Notes: generated by a model not told the origin, from the sequence alone. Positions 26,263 to 36,220 are shown, numbered from the stretch's first letter. The stretch: DNA of 64,000 nucleotides from Brevibacterium pigmentatum (GCF_011617465.1 NZ_CP050153.1:2666001-2730000), one strand, 5' to 3'. Numbers and translations: made by a program.

Positions 26263-27365
26263 ATGGTCACCCGGGCGAATCCGGGGATGAGGATCTCGTC
26301 GAGCATGCGCTCACGCACATCCAGCGGCAGGAAGGCTGCGGTGATGGCGTTGACCGTCGCCCATTCGAGGTCGGTCTGGTTCCAGCCGGCCTCGTCGACG
26401 AGCAGGCGCATCTCACGCGACACGGAGGTGCCGGACATCAGCCGGTTGTCCGGGTTGATGGTGACCGCAAAGCCGAGGTCTTTCAGTCCCGTGATCGGGT
26501 GGCTGGCGATGGTGCCGCCGATGTCGGTCTGCAGGTTCGAGCTCGGGCACAGTTCCAGCGGAATCTGCTGGTCGAGGACCCAGGCGGCGAGGCTGCCGAG
26601 CTGACCCTGACCGTCGACGATGTCCATGTCCTCGACGATGCGAGCGCCGTGGCCCAGACGCTGGGCGTGGCAGATGGTGACCGCCTCGTGGATGGATTCT
26701 TTGCCGGCGGCCTCTCCGGCATGGATCGTCACCGGCACATACGCCTGGTGCAGGGCGTTGAAGGCGGAGAGATGCGCGGACGGCGGGAATCCGTTCTCGG
26801 GTCCGGCGATGTCGAAGCCGACGACACCGGAGTCCGCACCCTTCTCACGATGGCGGATGGCCGATTCGGCGATCGCCAGCGAGTTGTCGGCCTGACGCAT
26901 GGCCGTGATGAGCTGCCCGACGCGGATGTACTTGCCGTCGGCCGCGGCCTCGGCGACACCTTCTTCGAGACCGGCCTGGACGGCTTCGACCACGGCGTCG
27001 AGTTCGAGTCCGCCCTCGAGGTGCTGTTCGGGAGCCCACCGAGCCTCGGCGTAGAAGACTCCGTCGGCCACCTGGTCGAGGACCCATTCCTTGGCCACAC
27101 GGCGCAGGTTGTCCTCGCTCTGCATGACCGCCACGGTGTGCGAGAACGTCTCGAGGTAGCGGACCAGATCACCGGAATTCGCGGACTCCGAAAACCATCT
27201 GCGCAGCGATTCTGCATCGGAGGCGGGCAGGGTGTGACCGATCGAGTCGGCCAGTTCGATCATCGTCGACGGGCGCAGACCGCCGTCGAGGTGATCATGG
27301 AGGGAGACTTTGGGCAGCTGCAGGATGGGGTCGTCCGATGCGACGCCGGCGGGTACATTCATCAC
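26259..27365 (-). CDS. add: Adenosine deaminase
   Basis: 368 aa. Active-site features in order: K-V-S-L-H-D-H-L-D-G-G with the zinc H-x-H; T-I-H-A-G-E-A-A-G with His and the catalytic Glu; Q-R-L-G-H-G-A-R-I; and T-I-N-P-D-N-R-L-M-S-G-T with the zinc Asp region. The canonical first motif contains H-x-H-x-D-G-A; this one has D-G-G. It deaminates adenosine or deoxyadenosine to inosine. The start is one of two adjacent ATGs (27365, 27362). A BMP/PnrA-type lipoprotein lies 32 bp upstream, which supports a purine nucleoside salvage context. Confidence 0.9.
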   Translation of the reverse strand: MMNVPAGVASDDPILQLPKVSLHDHLDGGLRPSTMIELADSIGHTLPASDAESLRRWFSESANSGDLVRYLETFSHTVAVMQSEDNLRRVAKEWVLDQVADGVFYAEARWAPEQHLEGGLELDAVVEAVQAGLEEGVAEAAADGKYIRVGQLITAMRQADNSLAIAESAIRHREKGADSGVVGFDIAGPENGFPPSAHLSAFNALHQAYVPVTIHAGEAAGKESIHEAVTICHAQRLGHGARIVEDMDIVDGQGQLGSLAAWVLDQQIPLELCPSSNLQTDIGGTIASHPITGLKDLGFAVTINPDNRLMSGTSVSREMRLLVDEAGWNQTDLEWATVNAITAAFLPLDVRERMLDEILIPGFARVTI

Positions 27366-27397
27366 CGTCTCAGCTTATCCGATGACGACTGAGCCCC

Positions 27398-28564
27398 TCA
27401 TCCTTTCTCCGGGTCGATCTCCCCGCTCTTGATCCGCTCCCTGAGGTCCGTGATCCCGCGACCGGCGTCGGAGACGCGGGAGAGGAATCCGTCCTCGGCG
27501 ACGATGCGCACTCCACCGTTGTCGAGGGTGCCCCGGTAGTGGCGGTCGGCGATGCGGAAGCCGCCGATCTCCTCGGGCCCGGTCTTCGGCGCAGGGGCCA
27601 CCTCGTCGGGGTTCTTGCTCTGCGGCCAATCGGGGAACATCGTGCGCAGTCCACGGCGCACGTTCGGTTCCACGCTGGCCACGATCGTCTTGGAGAATCC
27701 GCCCGCTGTTCCGTACCACACGATCTTCGGCAGGCTCGGTCCTTCGTCGTCGCCCTCGGGTGCCTCCGTGGCCGTGGTCAGGTTCATCCGCTTCTCCTCC
27801 GCCGAGGTGACCACCCCCATCGCGGCCGCCGACCCGAAGGGAACGAGCACGTCGACGTCGGCGCCGAAGGACCGTTCGAAGTACTCCTTCCCCGCTTTGC
27901 GGGTGTCGTCGATCGTCCGAGGCGAACCGCTCGCCGAGGCGGCCCCACCCGAGGAGGGACGGTAGGACTCCGCCTTCGGCAGGTCCTCGTCCTTCTCCTT
28001 GTTGTAGAGGTCGACGCCGGCGTCGAAGGCATTCAGAATGCGTTCGGACTGTGGGAACCCGTGGGAGACGACGACGCCGACCTTCCCTGTCTCGGAGGCA
28101 GTGGCCGCGGTGTAGCCGGCGATGAACGCCGGCGGGACGAGGTCGAAATCCATGCTCAGCACGTTCTTCGGCAGGTCGTCTGTGCCGCTGGAGACTCCGA
28201 GGAACAGGTCGTCGGGGTGCGCGGCGGCGAAGTCCGCGAGTTCGTCTGCTCCGCCGGGCCCGATGACCGTGGTCAGTGCACAGTCGTGTCGGTTCATCCG
28301 CTCCAATGCCGCCGAGGTGGCCGACCCACTCGAGACGCGTTGACTCGAGGTGCCCGAGAAGACCCCGGCGCCACGGGCCAGTTCCGTCTCCTCGAGGGTG
28401 AGAGCACCGGCGGAGTGATCGTCGAAGCCGGCCGGTGCCGAGACGAGGCAGCCCAGTCGCTCCTCTTCGAGGGCTTCGGGAGCAGAGACGGAGCAGCCGG
28501 TCAGCACCAGGGTGCCCACCGCGGCGAAGGCAGCGATGGAGGTGCTGTGGGCTGCGTGGCTCAT
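27398..28564 (-). CDS. BMP/PnrA-family substrate-binding lipoprotein
   Basis: 388 aa. The signal peptide ends in a clear lipobox L-T-G-C (Cys24). The basic membrane protein (BMP) fold is recognisable: D-D-H-S-A-G-A-L after the N-terminus, H-P-D-D-L-F-L-G-V, A-G-Y-T-A-A-T-A-S-E-T-G-K-V-G-V-V, and W-Y-G-T-A-G-G near the end. Members bind purine nucleosides for ABC import, but no ABC permease or ATPase genes are adjacent, and the protein may instead act as a sensor. It is upstream of and oriented with add, consistent with nucleoside use. Confidence 0.8.
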   Translation of the reverse strand: MSHAAHSTSIAAFAAVGTLVLTGCSVSAPEALEEERLGCLVSAPAGFDDHSAGALTLEETELARGAGVFSGTSSQRVSSGSATSAALERMNRHDCALTTVIGPGGADELADFAAAHPDDLFLGVSSGTDDLPKNVLSMDFDLVPPAFIAGYTAATASETGKVGVVVSHGFPQSERILNAFDAGVDLYNKEKDEDLPKAESYRPSSGGAASASGSPRTIDDTRKAGKEYFERSFGADVDVLVPFGSAAAMGVVTSAEEKRMNLTTATEAPEGDDEGPSLPKIVWYGTAGGFSKTIVASVEPNVRRGLRTMFPDWPQSKNPDEVAPAPKTGPEEIGGFRIADRHYRGTLDNGGVRIVAEDGFLSRVSDAGRGITDLRERIKSGEIDPEKG

Positions 28565-28602
28565 GGCATCCAGAGTATCGGCCCGGCACCCCGGCCGGGT
28601 AA

Positions 28603-29775
28603 TCAGCGGTCCCGGTCGAGGACCTTGAGCGCGGTGGCTGTGAACACGCGGGAGGCGATCTCCACGGCTCGCTCATCGATGAGCAGATCACCCTGGTGGA
28701 TGTCGTAGGTGATGCCGCCGGGCGTGCGGGTGCCCAGACGGATGAGCGCTCCCGGGCAGTGGGTGAGGTACCAGGCGAAGTCCTCACCACCCATCGACTG
28801 CGGGGTCAGCTGCACGGAGTTCTCACCGAGTTCCCCGCGGACCGCCGATTCGATGAGGGTGACTTGGTCTTCGGTGTTGACCACCGGAGGGACGCCTCGG
28901 CGATGTTCGAGGTCGACCTCGACCCCGTAGGGTCCGGCGATGCGATCGACGAGCTCGGGCAGCACCTCAGCGACCTGATTCCACCCGTCGACGTCGAGGC
29001 AGCGCAGGGTTCCGCGCAGGATCCCCTCGCTGGGGACGACGTTCGCGGCGTGACCGGCGCTGATCTCACCCCACACCAGCGAGATCGCGTGGCGCGGATC
29101 GATGAGGCGACCGAGAGTCGAGGGCAGGTCGGTGGCGAGTTTGCCGAGCGCGTAGACGAGGTCCTCGGTCAGGTGCGGGCGTGAGGTGTGGCCGCCGTGA
29201 CCGGAGAGGCGGATGATCACGGTGTCGCCGGCTGCGGTGATGGCGCCGATGCGCGATCCGACCTTCCCGATGTCGACGTTCGGGTCACAGTGGACGGCGT
29301 AGACCTCGGGCACGTCGTCGAGGACGCCCTGGGAGATCACGCGCAGCGCCCCACCGGGGGTGACTTCCTCGCCGGGCTGGAAGATCAGACGCACGCGTCC
29401 GCCGAGTCCGCCGGGGCGGGTCTCGTGGATCTTCTGCAGGGCGATGCCGGCACCGATGAGTGAGGTCAGGTGGACGTCGTGGCCGCAGGCATGGGCGACG
29501 CCGGGAACGGTGGAACGGAATTCCTCATCGATGAGGTCGTCGACGGGCAGGGCGTCGATATCGGCCCGCAGCCCCACGGCCACTGGGCCTTCGCCGACGT
29601 CGCAGACGACTCCGGTGCCGTCGAGGCGCTTCGGCGTGAGTCCGGCGGCCTCGAGTCGGGCGACGATCTTGTCGGTGGTCGCGAACTCCTGGAAGGACAG
29701 TTCCGGATGGGCATGGATGTCGCGGCGGAAATCGATGAGTTCAGCACCGATCTCAGCGATTGTCGAGCTGATCAC
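28603..29775 (-). CDS. M20 family amidohydrolase (N-acyl amino acid or hippurate hydrolase type)
   Basis: 390 aa. The N-terminus E-L-I-D-F-R-R-D-I-H-A-H-P-E-L-S-F is the family start. Metal-site motifs follow: A-C-G-H-D-V-H-L-T-S, and P-G-E-E-V-T-P-G-G-A. The closing M-G-G-E-D-F-A-W-Y-L matches peptidase dimerisation members. It would release amino acids from N-acyl conjugates or indole-3-acetyl amides. I use the GTG at 29775, preceded by AAGGA with 7-nt spacing; the frame is open to 29949 and an ATG at 29823 is also possible but has no ribosome-binding site. Confidence 0.87.
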   Translation of the reverse strand: MISSTIAEIGAELIDFRRDIHAHPELSFQEFATTDKIVARLEAAGLTPKRLDGTGVVCDVGEGPVAVGLRADIDALPVDDLIDEEFRSTVPGVAHACGHDVHLTSLIGAGIALQKIHETRPGGLGGRVRLIFQPGEEVTPGGALRVISQGVLDDVPEVYAVHCDPNVDIGKVGSRIGAITAAGDTVIIRLSGHGGHTSRPHLTEDLVYALGKLATDLPSTLGRLIDPRHAISLVWGEISAGHAANVVPSEGILRGTLRCLDVDGWNQVAEVLPELVDRIAGPYGVEVDLEHRRGVPPVVNTEDQVTLIESAVRGELGENSVQLTPQSMGGEDFAWYLTHCPGALIRLGTRTPGGITYDIHQGDLLIDERAVEIASRVFTATALKVLDRDR

Positions 29776-29920
29776 GTCGGGTCCTTCAGTGCGGGGAGGT
29801 CGGGGATGGGCGATGTCGAACATTTCAAGCAATGCTAGGCACTCGATGTCATAGATGTGCCCATTGCGACCAATTTCGACATACTTCGGGCTCCACTCCC
29901 CCGGGAGCGCCGACTGTGGA

Positions 29921-31033
29921 TCAGAGCAGTTCGTCGAGTCCGCGCTCACCGGCGACGGACACGGCCTTCTTCACATCCTGAGCGTGTGAGCGCGAGGTGA
30001 TGAGCAGAACGTCGTCGGTGTCGACGACGACGAGGTCTTCGAGTCCGACGATCGCCACCGTCCGCGGGCCTTCGGAGAAGACGACCCCCGAGGCATCGAC
30101 TTCGAGGAGATCGGTGTTCCCGCCGATCGAGATCACTCCCCGCGGCTCCCCCGGCACCGGCTGGCGCAGTCGGGCCACCGAGTCGAAGTCGCCGACGTCG
30201 TCCCAGCCGAAGTCACCGGGGATGACGATGACCCGACCGGCCGCGGCTGCGGGCTCGGCCACCACATAGTCGATGGCCCGCTTCTCCAGTCCGGGCCATA
30301 CGGCGGGCAGGACCTCGTCGTGGTCGGGGGTGTCCCAGGCCTCAGCGATCCGGGCCAGTCCGGAGTAGAGGGCGGGGTCCTCCTCGGCGAGGATGTCGAG
30401 CAGCGATGAGGCCTTGGCGATGAACATGCCTGCGTTCCAGCGGTAGCGGCCGGAGTTCACATACTGACGAGCCGTGCTCGCCTCCGGCTTCTCTGCGAAG
30501 GCCAGCGCACGCCTGGCCGTGGGCGCCCCGTCGAGGCCGAGCAGGTCGCCGGTCTCGATATAGCCGTAGGCGGTGGCGGGATTGCGCGGCATGATGCCGA
30601 TCGTGACGATGTCCCCGGTCTCCGCGGCCGCGACGGCCTGGTCGATGACGAGGCGGAATTCGTCGACATTCGTGATCGAATGGTCCGCGGAGAACGATCC
30701 GACGATGGCCTCGGGATCCTCGCGGGCGATGAGCATGGCGGCCAGTCCGATGGCCGCCGCGGAATCCTTCGGGGAGGGTTCGGTGATGATCTGGCCGCGG
30801 GCGATATGCGGCAGCTGTCCGGCGACCTGATCGAAGTGGCTCTCACCGGTGACCACCCAGACCCTGTCTTCGCCGACGATCGGCGCGACCCGGTCCCAGG
30901 TGGCCTGGATGAGGCTGCGGCCGAGGCCGAGGACATCGTGGAGGAACTTCGGCGACGCCCGGCGAGACAGCGGCCACAGGCGCGTTCCGGATCCGCCGGC
31001 GGGGATGATGGCGTGGAAGTGCGTGTTCACCAT
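29921..31033 (-). CDS. manC: Mannose-1-phosphate guanylyltransferase
   Basis: 370 aa. The nucleotidyltransferase motif I-P-A-G-G-S-G-T-R-L-W-P-L-S-R-R-A-S-P-K-F opens the protein; F-S-A-D-H-S-I and F-A-E-K-P-E follow at the expected places. It makes GDP-mannose from mannose 1-phosphate and GTP for cell-wall glycans and phosphatidylinositol mannosides. The protein lacks the C-terminal isomerase domain of bifunctional enzymes. No Shine-Dalgarno sequence; GACACT lies just upstream, so the transcript may be leaderless (ATG 31033 or GTG 31030). Confidence 0.92.
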   Translation of the reverse strand: MVNTHFHAIIPAGGSGTRLWPLSRRASPKFLHDVLGLGRSLIQATWDRVAPIVGEDRVWVVTGESHFDQVAGQLPHIARGQIITEPSPKDSAAAIGLAAMLIAREDPEAIVGSFSADHSITNVDEFRLVIDQAVAAAETGDIVTIGIMPRNPATAYGYIETGDLLGLDGAPTARRALAFAEKPEASTARQYVNSGRYRWNAGMFIAKASSLLDILAEEDPALYSGLARIAEAWDTPDHDEVLPAVWPGLEKRAIDYVVAEPAAAAGRVIVIPGDFGWDDVGDFDSVARLRQPVPGEPRGVISIGGNTDLLEVDASGVVFSEGPRTVAIVGLEDLVVVDTDDVLLITSRSHAQDVKKAVSVAGERGLDELL

Positions 31034-31375
31034 TTCAGTGTCTCAGAGTTCGGGCATGCCTTCCCCGAGGTTGCCCGCCGTGTCGGATGAGCCGATCCTT
31101 AAGGCTCCGGTGGGGAGATCCCCACCTCAGGGCCGCCTCGGTGATGGTCTGCCCTTGTTCCGGGGCCGTCCAGGTCAGGACGGCAGCGAAACAATTTAGC
31201 GCATACGATTGTGATGTAAATGAAATTCCGTGAGACGCGAAATCCCAGTTTTGAGGGAATTGCCAGGGTTGTCGTGTGATCCGGGACGCTCAGCCGTGTC
31301 TCGACTGGCACGGAAGCGGTCTTCGGCGTAGTTTCTAGACGTACACACCCGAATATTCAAGATGGAGGATGCTCC
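31034..31375. other. Divergent intergenic region between manC and sdhC
   Basis: 342 bp without a supported gene. It holds a GGTGGGGA-GA-TCCCCACC inverted repeat at 31109-31126, a copy of the recurring GCCGCCTCGG motif at 31131, and an AT-rich tract near 31190-31235 that probably includes the sdh promoter. GGAGGA precedes the sdhC start. Confidence 0.5.
31109..31126. promoter_or_regulatory. 18-bp inverted repeat near the manC start
   Basis: Eight-base arms GGTGGGGA and TCCCCACC with a 2-nt centre, 76 bp upstream of manC. Candidate operator; the regulator is unknown. Confidence 0.4.
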
Positions 31376-31753
31376 GTGGCCAAAGCGTCTACGGGCACTC
31401 TGTACCGAGGAAACGAAGGAATGTGGTCCTGGGTCGCGCATCGCGTCACAGGCGTCGGAATCTTCTTCTTCCTTCTGGTCCACGTGCTCGATACTGCCCT
31501 CGTCCGCGTCTCGCCCGAGGCCTATAACGCAGTGATCGGAACCTACAAGACACCGGTCATGGCATTCGGTGAGATCGCGCTCGTCGCCGCAATCGCATTC
31601 CATGCGTTCAACGGTCTGCGCGTCATTCTCGTCGATTTCTCGAAGAGTGGCCCGAAAAATCAGAAGAAGCTGTTCTGGGGAGTCATGATCGTGTGGCTCA
31701 TCATCATGATCGCCTTCATTCCCCGCCAGCTGATGCACACCTTCGGAGGCTGA
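31376..31753 (+). CDS. sdhC: Succinate dehydrogenase cytochrome b556 subunit
   Basis: 125 aa from a GTG at 31376, 6 nt after GGAGGA. Three transmembrane helices. The N-terminal W-S-W-V-A-H-R-V-T-G-V-G and the helix-II segment L-L-V-H-V-L-D-T provide the family signature and a heme-ligand histidine candidate. It anchors the SdhAB catalytic core and transfers electrons to menaquinone. First gene of sdhCDAB; the sdhD start follows after one base. Confidence 0.94.
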   Translation: MAKASTGTLYRGNEGMWSWVAHRVTGVGIFFFLLVHVLDTALVRVSPEAYNAVIGTYKTPVMAFGEIALVAAIAFHAFNGLRVILVDFSKSGPKNQKKLFWGVMIVWLIIMIAFIPRQLMHTFGG

Positions 31754-31754
31754 C

Positions 31755-32204
31755 ATGAGCACAACATCCATTCCGGCTCCGCGGACCGGCTACTCCCGGC
31801 ATAAGTCGACGCGTTCGAAGTTCGAGATGTTCGCATGGCTGTTCATGCGCATCTCCGGCGTCGTGCTCGTCATCCTCATCTTCGGCCACCTGTTCGTGAA
31901 CCTGTGGGCCGGCGACGGCGTCCAGGCCATCGACTTCGGCTTCGTCGCAGGCAAGTGGGCCAGCCCGTTCTGGCAGATCTGGGATCTGCTCATGCTGTGG
32001 CTGGCGATGCTGCACGGCACCAACGGTCTGCGCACCATCATCATGGACTACTCCGAGAAGCCCGGCACGCGCATGGCCCTGCAGGTGATCCTCTACATCG
32101 CCTCGGTCATCGTCATCGTGCTCGGCACGCTCGTCATCTTCACGTTCGATCCCTGCCCGGCCGGAGCGGACCCCTCGGTCCTGGCTGAGTTCTGCAAGGC
32201 CTAA
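31755..32204 (+). CDS. sdhD: Succinate dehydrogenase hydrophobic membrane anchor subunit
   Basis: 149 aa with three membrane helices. The first helix carries F-M-R-I-S-G-V-V-L-V-I-L-I-F-G-H-L, with a likely heme-ligand His, and the second has M-L-H-G-T-N-G-L-R. Partner of SdhC in quinone reduction. It starts immediately after sdhC and is followed by AAAGGAGA before sdhA. Confidence 0.93.
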   Translation: MSTTSIPAPRTGYSRHKSTRSKFEMFAWLFMRISGVVLVILIFGHLFVNLWAGDGVQAIDFGFVAGKWASPFWQIWDLLMLWLAMLHGTNGLRTIIMDYSEKPGTRMALQVILYIASVIVIVLGTLVIFTFDPCPAGADPSVLAEFCKA

Positions 32205-32213
32205 AGGAGAAAC

Positions 32214-33974
32214 ATGCAGGTACATCATTACGACGTCGTCATCGTCGGCGCCGGCGGCGCCGGCATGCGTGCGGCGATCGAGTCGGGCCAGCGTGCCCGC
32301 ACCGCCGTTCTCACCAAGCTCTACCCCACCCGTTCGCACACCGGCGCCGCCCAGGGCGGAATGTGCGCCGCACTGGCGAACGTGGAAGAGGACAACTGGG
32401 AATGGCACACCTTCGACACCGTCAAGGGCGGTGACTATCTGGTCGACCAGGACGCCGCCGAGGTGATGGCCAAGGAAGCCATCGACGCCGTCCTCGACCT
32501 CGAGAAGATGGGGCTGCCGTTCAACCGCACCCCCGAGGGCAAGATCGACCAGCGTCGCTTCGGCGGGCACACCCGCGACCACGGCAAGTCCGCCGTGCGC
32601 CGCTCCTGCTACGCCGCTGACCGCACCGGTCACATGATCCTCCAGACCCTGTACCAACAGTGCGTCAAGCACGGCGTGGAGTTCTACAACGAGTTCTACG
32701 TCCTCGACCTCGTCATGACCGAGGTCGACGGAGTCAAGCGTCCCGCCGGCGTCGTGTCCTACGAACTGGCCACCGGCGAGATCCACGTCTTCCAGGCCAA
32801 GTCGGTCGTCTTCGCCACCGGCGGTGTCGGCAAGGTCTTCAAGACCACGTCGAACGCGCACACCCTGACCGGCGACGGTATGGCCGTGACCTACAACCGC
32901 GGAATCCCGCTGGAGGACATGGAGTTCTTCCAGTTCCACCCCACAGGCCTCGCCGGCCTGGGCATCCTCCTGTCCGAGGCTGCACGTGGTGAGGGCGGCA
33001 TCCTCCGCAACTCCGAGGGTGAGCGCTTCATGGAGCGCTACGCCCCCACGATCAAGGACCTCGCCCCGCGTGACATCGTGGCCCGTTCGATGGCCAACGA
33101 AGTCCGTGAAGGCCGTGGCTGCGGACCGAACAAGGACTACGTCCTGCTCGACCTCACCCACCTCGAGCCCTCGCATATCGACGAGAAGCTGCCCGACATC
33201 ACCGAGTTCGCTCGTACCTACCTTGGTGTCGAGCCCTACACGGAGCCGGTGCCGGTCTTCCCGACCGCGCACTATGCGATGGGCGGCATCCCGACGAACA
33301 TCAAGGCCGAAGTGCTGGCGGACAACGACAACGTCATCCCCGGCCTCTACGCCGCCGGTGAGGTCGCCTGCGTGTCCGTGCACGGCTCGAACCGCCTGGG
33401 CACGAACTCGCTGCTCGACATCAACGTCTTCGGCAAGCGCGCCGGCATCGCCGCCGCGGAATACGCGAAGACCGCTGAGGTCGTCGAGCTTCCGGAGAGC
33501 CCGGAGACCGAGGTCGTCGAGATGCTCGAGAAGATGCGCACCTCGGACGGCACCGAACGCATCGCCGCCATCCGCAAGGACCTGCAGGACCTCATGGACG
33601 CCAACGTCCAGGTGTTCCGCACCGACGAGACTCTCCGGTCTGCTCTGGACGAGATCGCGAAGCTGCGCGAACGCTACAACAACGTGGGCATCCAGGACCG
33701 CGGCAAGCGGTACAACCTCGATCTGCTCGAGGCCGTCGAGCTCGGCTTCCTGCTCGAGCTCGCCGAGGTCATCTCTGTCGCCGCCATCCACCGCAAGGAA
33801 TCGCGTGGAGGACACTTCCGCGAGGACTTCCCGGATCGTGACGACGAGAACTTCATGCACCACACGATGACCTACCTCGATCCCGAAGCGGAGACCGACG
33901 GCATCAAGGGCATGCGTCTGGAGACGAAGCCCGTCATCGTCACCCGTTACCAGCCGATGGAGCGTAAGTACTGA
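32214..33974 (+). CDS. sdhA: Succinate dehydrogenase flavoprotein subunit
   Basis: 586 aa. FAD-binding [13 protein letters not shown] at the N-terminus, and [11 protein letters not shown] with the histidine that carries covalent FAD. Substrate-site residues lie in H-P-T-G-L-A-G and in the Arg of R-D-I-V-A-R-S. It oxidises succinate to fumarate on the cytoplasmic face. It overlaps sdhB by one base (TGATG). Confidence 0.97.
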   Translation: MQVHHYDVVIVGAGGAGMRAAIESGQRARTAVLTKLYPTRSHTGAAQGGMCAALANVEEDNWEWHTFDTVKGGDYLVDQDAAEVMAKEAIDAVLDLEKMGLPFNRTPEGKIDQRRFGGHTRDHGKSAVRRSCYAADRTGHMILQTLYQQCVKHGVEFYNEFYVLDLVMTEVDGVKRPAGVVSYELATGEIHVFQAKSVVFATGGVGKVFKTTSNAHTLTGDGMAVTYNRGIPLEDMEFFQFHPTGLAGLGILLSEAARGEGGILRNSEGERFMERYAPTIKDLAPRDIVARSMANEVREGRGCGPNKDYVLLDLTHLEPSHIDEKLPDITEFARTYLGVEPYTEPVPVFPTAHYAMGGIPTNIKAEVLADNDNVIPGLYAAGEVACVSVHGSNRLGTNSLLDINVFGKRAGIAAAEYAKTAEVVELPESPETEVVEMLEKMRTSDGTERIAAIRKDLQDLMDANVQVFRTDETLRSALDEIAKLRERYNNVGIQDRGKRYNLDLLEAVELGFLLELAEVISVAAIHRKESRGGHFREDFPDRDDENFMHHTMTYLDPEAETDGIKGMRLETKPVIVTRYQPMERKY

Positions 33975-34762
33975 TGAGCACCGATACCACCCCAGAGCCA
34001 GCGTCGAAGATCGACCTGCCGACACACGTGTCCGGCGATGGCGGAACCATCCCGTCCTTCGACTGCACCTTCCGGATCGCCCGCTTCGACCCCGAGGTCG
34101 ATTCCGAGGCGCACTGGGAGGAATACAACGTCACGATGTACGGCACCGACCGTGTGCTGGATGCCCTCCACAAGATCAAGTGGGAGATCGACGGCTCGCT
34201 GTCCTTCCGCCGGTCCTGCGCCCACGGCGTCTGCGGCTCCGATGCGATGCGCATCAACGGCCGCAACCGCCTGGCCTGCAAGACGCTGCTCAAGGACCTC
34301 GACACGTCCAAGCCGATCACCGTCGAGGCGATCAAGGGCCTTCCGCTCGAGAAGGACATGATCGTCGACATGGAGCCCTTCTTCCAGTCGTACCGCGAGG
34401 TCATGCCGTTCCTCGTCACCTCGGGCCACGAGCCCACGCGTGAGCGTCTGCAGTCGGCCGAGCAGCGTGCGGCATTCGACGACACCACGAAGTGCATCCT
34501 CTGCGCTGCGTGCACCTCGTCGTGCCCCGTGTTCTGGACCGACGGCCAGTACTTCGGTCCGGCCGCGATCGTCAACGCGCATCGTTTCATCTTCGATTCG
34601 CGTGACGAAGGCGGAGACATGCGCCTCGAGGTCCTCAACGACAAGGAAGGCGTGTGGCGCTGCCGCACCACCTTCAACTGCACCGAGGCCTGCCCTCGCG
34701 GCATCGAGATCACCAAGGCCATCGCCGAGGTGAAGCAGGCGATCCTCCAGCGCGCGTTCTGA
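33974..34762 (+). CDS. sdhB: Succinate dehydrogenase iron-sulfur subunit
   Basis: 262 aa. The [2Fe-2S] cluster ligands lie in R-R-S-C-A-H-G-V-C-G-S-D and N-R-L-A-C-K-T; the [4Fe-4S] and [3Fe-4S] clusters in C-I-L-C-A-A-C-T-S-S-C-P and C-T-E-A-C-P-R-G. It relays electrons from SdhA to the SdhCD quinone site. Last gene of the operon, followed by a strong terminator. Confidence 0.97.
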   Translation: MSTDTTPEPASKIDLPTHVSGDGGTIPSFDCTFRIARFDPEVDSEAHWEEYNVTMYGTDRVLDALHKIKWEIDGSLSFRRSCAHGVCGSDAMRINGRNRLACKTLLKDLDTSKPITVEAIKGLPLEKDMIVDMEPFFQSYREVMPFLVTSGHEPTRERLQSAEQRAAFDDTTKCILCAACTSSCPVFWTDGQYFGPAAIVNAHRFIFDSRDEGGDMRLEVLNDKEGVWRCRTTFNCTEACPRGIEITKAIAEVKQAILQRAF

Positions 34763-34787
34763 TCGCGTCAGTCTGAGACAGACTGCG

Positions 34788-34817
34788 GCGGCCCCGCACC
34801 ACACGGTGCGGGGCCGC
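34788..34817 (+). terminator. Rho-independent terminator of sdhCDAB
   Basis: A perfect 13-bp GC-rich stem (GCGGCCCCGCACC) with an ACAC loop, followed by TTT, 25 bp after the sdhB stop. Confidence 0.9.
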
Positions 34818-34990
34818 TTTCGTCTGTCCCGGGCGGACAACTTCCTCAAAAGCTCGATTGAAGGCAGACAGCACTGATTTGAACACGTGCTATTCGACTT
34901 CAACCGTGCTTTCACGGAAGTGGTCCCGCCTCGGTGCGGGTGAGGGAAACCTGAGGACGCGCAGCTTAGGACGAAAGTAGACTGGGGCGC

Positions 34991-36211
34991 ATGCGTTTCC
35001 ACCGCTCGACTGCTTCCTCACCGCGCACCCTGTCGCTGAGCGTCATCGGCTTTGCCGCCGCACTGCTCGTGCTCGCGGCCCAGCTCATCCACTCCCCCGC
35101 GCAGGCGGTGCCCGAGCCGGCGCAATCGACGGCACCGGCGTACGTCAGTCCCGGCGACCTCAGTGATGGGGCGAAGCCGCCGAAGCCGACGGGCACGTCC
35201 TGGCTCGTGGGCGACCTCGACTCCGGGGAGCTGCACGTGGCGAAGAATGTGGAGAAGCGGCACGCTCCGGCTTCGACGATCAAGCTGCTCACGGCTCTGG
35301 CGCTCGTCGACGAGTTCGATGACAAGAAGAAGAAAGTGACCGCCGAGTTCGAGGATATAAAGATCGACGGGACCAAGGTCGGACTCATGCAGACGAACAA
35401 GTACTCCATCGATCTGCTCTTCCACGCGATGCTGATGTCGAGCGCCAATGATGCAGCGAATGCTCTGGGGCGGGCAGCAGGCGGGCAGGACAAGGCCGTG
35501 AAGCTGATGAACGAGAAGGCCGCGGAACTGGGAATGTCGAACACGCAGGCGAAGAACACCTCGGGGCTGGACGCGAAAGGCCAGTACACGACCGCTGAGG
35601 ACCTCATGAAGCTCGCGTGGGCCGTCTGCGAGGACGACTACCTCACGAAGGTCATCGGAACGGAAACCTTCAAATTCCCGGGCGGGAAGAACCCGCAGAC
35701 GAAGGAGAAGTTCAAAGGCTACGAGATCCAGAACCACACGAAGATCGTCGGGCAGGTCGACGGTGGGCTGGGTCTGAAGAACGGATTCACCCGGGCTGCG
35801 AAGGGCTCGTATGTGGCCGTGGCCGAACGTGACGGGCACCGTGTGGTCACGACGATGCTCGGCATCGACAACAACTCCCGGCAGGTCGCAGTCGACCTGC
35901 TCGAATGGGATTTCGCCCAGGAAGACCCCCAATCGCTGCAGACTGTTCCCGTCGGAGTTCAGGCCACCGCCGAGGCGGACCCCACCGCCACCGGCGGCTC
36001 GAGTGATGCTGGTGGTGCGGAAATGGATGCGAACGGCAAGACGGAGTCCAAAGTGACGGATGAGTCGGAGCCGTCGATGGCCGCCCAGACCGTCGGTGCG
36101 GCACTGGACAACCCCCTCGCGCTCGGCCTACTGGCCGGCGGAGTGGTGCTCTTCGTCCTCACCGTGGTGCTGTGGGCACGTCTGCGGGCGCGCATGCAGG
36201 GGCGACGATAA
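34991..36211 (+). CDS. dacB: D-alanyl-D-alanine carboxypeptidase (peptidase S11)
   Basis: 406 aa. An N-terminal hydrophobic segment serves for export; a C-terminal membrane helix (about 375-397) followed by R-A-R-M-Q-G-R-R anchors it. The active-site S-x-x-K is in A-P-A-S-T-I-K-L-L, the second motif is M-S-S-A-N-D-A-A, and the third reads L-K-N-G-F-T instead of the usual K-T-G; Asn here is common in actinobacterial members. It trims pentapeptide stems in peptidoglycan. A linker of about 60 residues rich in Ala/Thr/Ser/Glu separates the enzyme from its anchor. The gene symbol follows actinobacterial usage. Confidence 0.87.
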   Translation: MRFHRSTASSPRTLSLSVIGFAAALLVLAAQLIHSPAQAVPEPAQSTAPAYVSPGDLSDGAKPPKPTGTSWLVGDLDSGELHVAKNVEKRHAPASTIKLLTALALVDEFDDKKKKVTAEFEDIKIDGTKVGLMQTNKYSIDLLFHAMLMSSANDAANALGRAAGGQDKAVKLMNEKAAELGMSNTQAKNTSGLDAKGQYTTAEDLMKLAWAVCEDDYLTKVIGTETFKFPGGKNPQTKEKFKGYEIQNHTKIVGQVDGGLGLKNGFTRAAKGSYVAVAERDGHRVVTTMLGIDNNSRQVAVDLLEWDFAQEDPQSLQTVPVGVQATAEADPTATGGSSDAGGAEMDANGKTESKVTDESEPSMAAQTVGAALDNPLALGLLAGGVVLFVLTVVLWARLRARMQGRR

Positions 36212-36220
36212 GGATATTTC

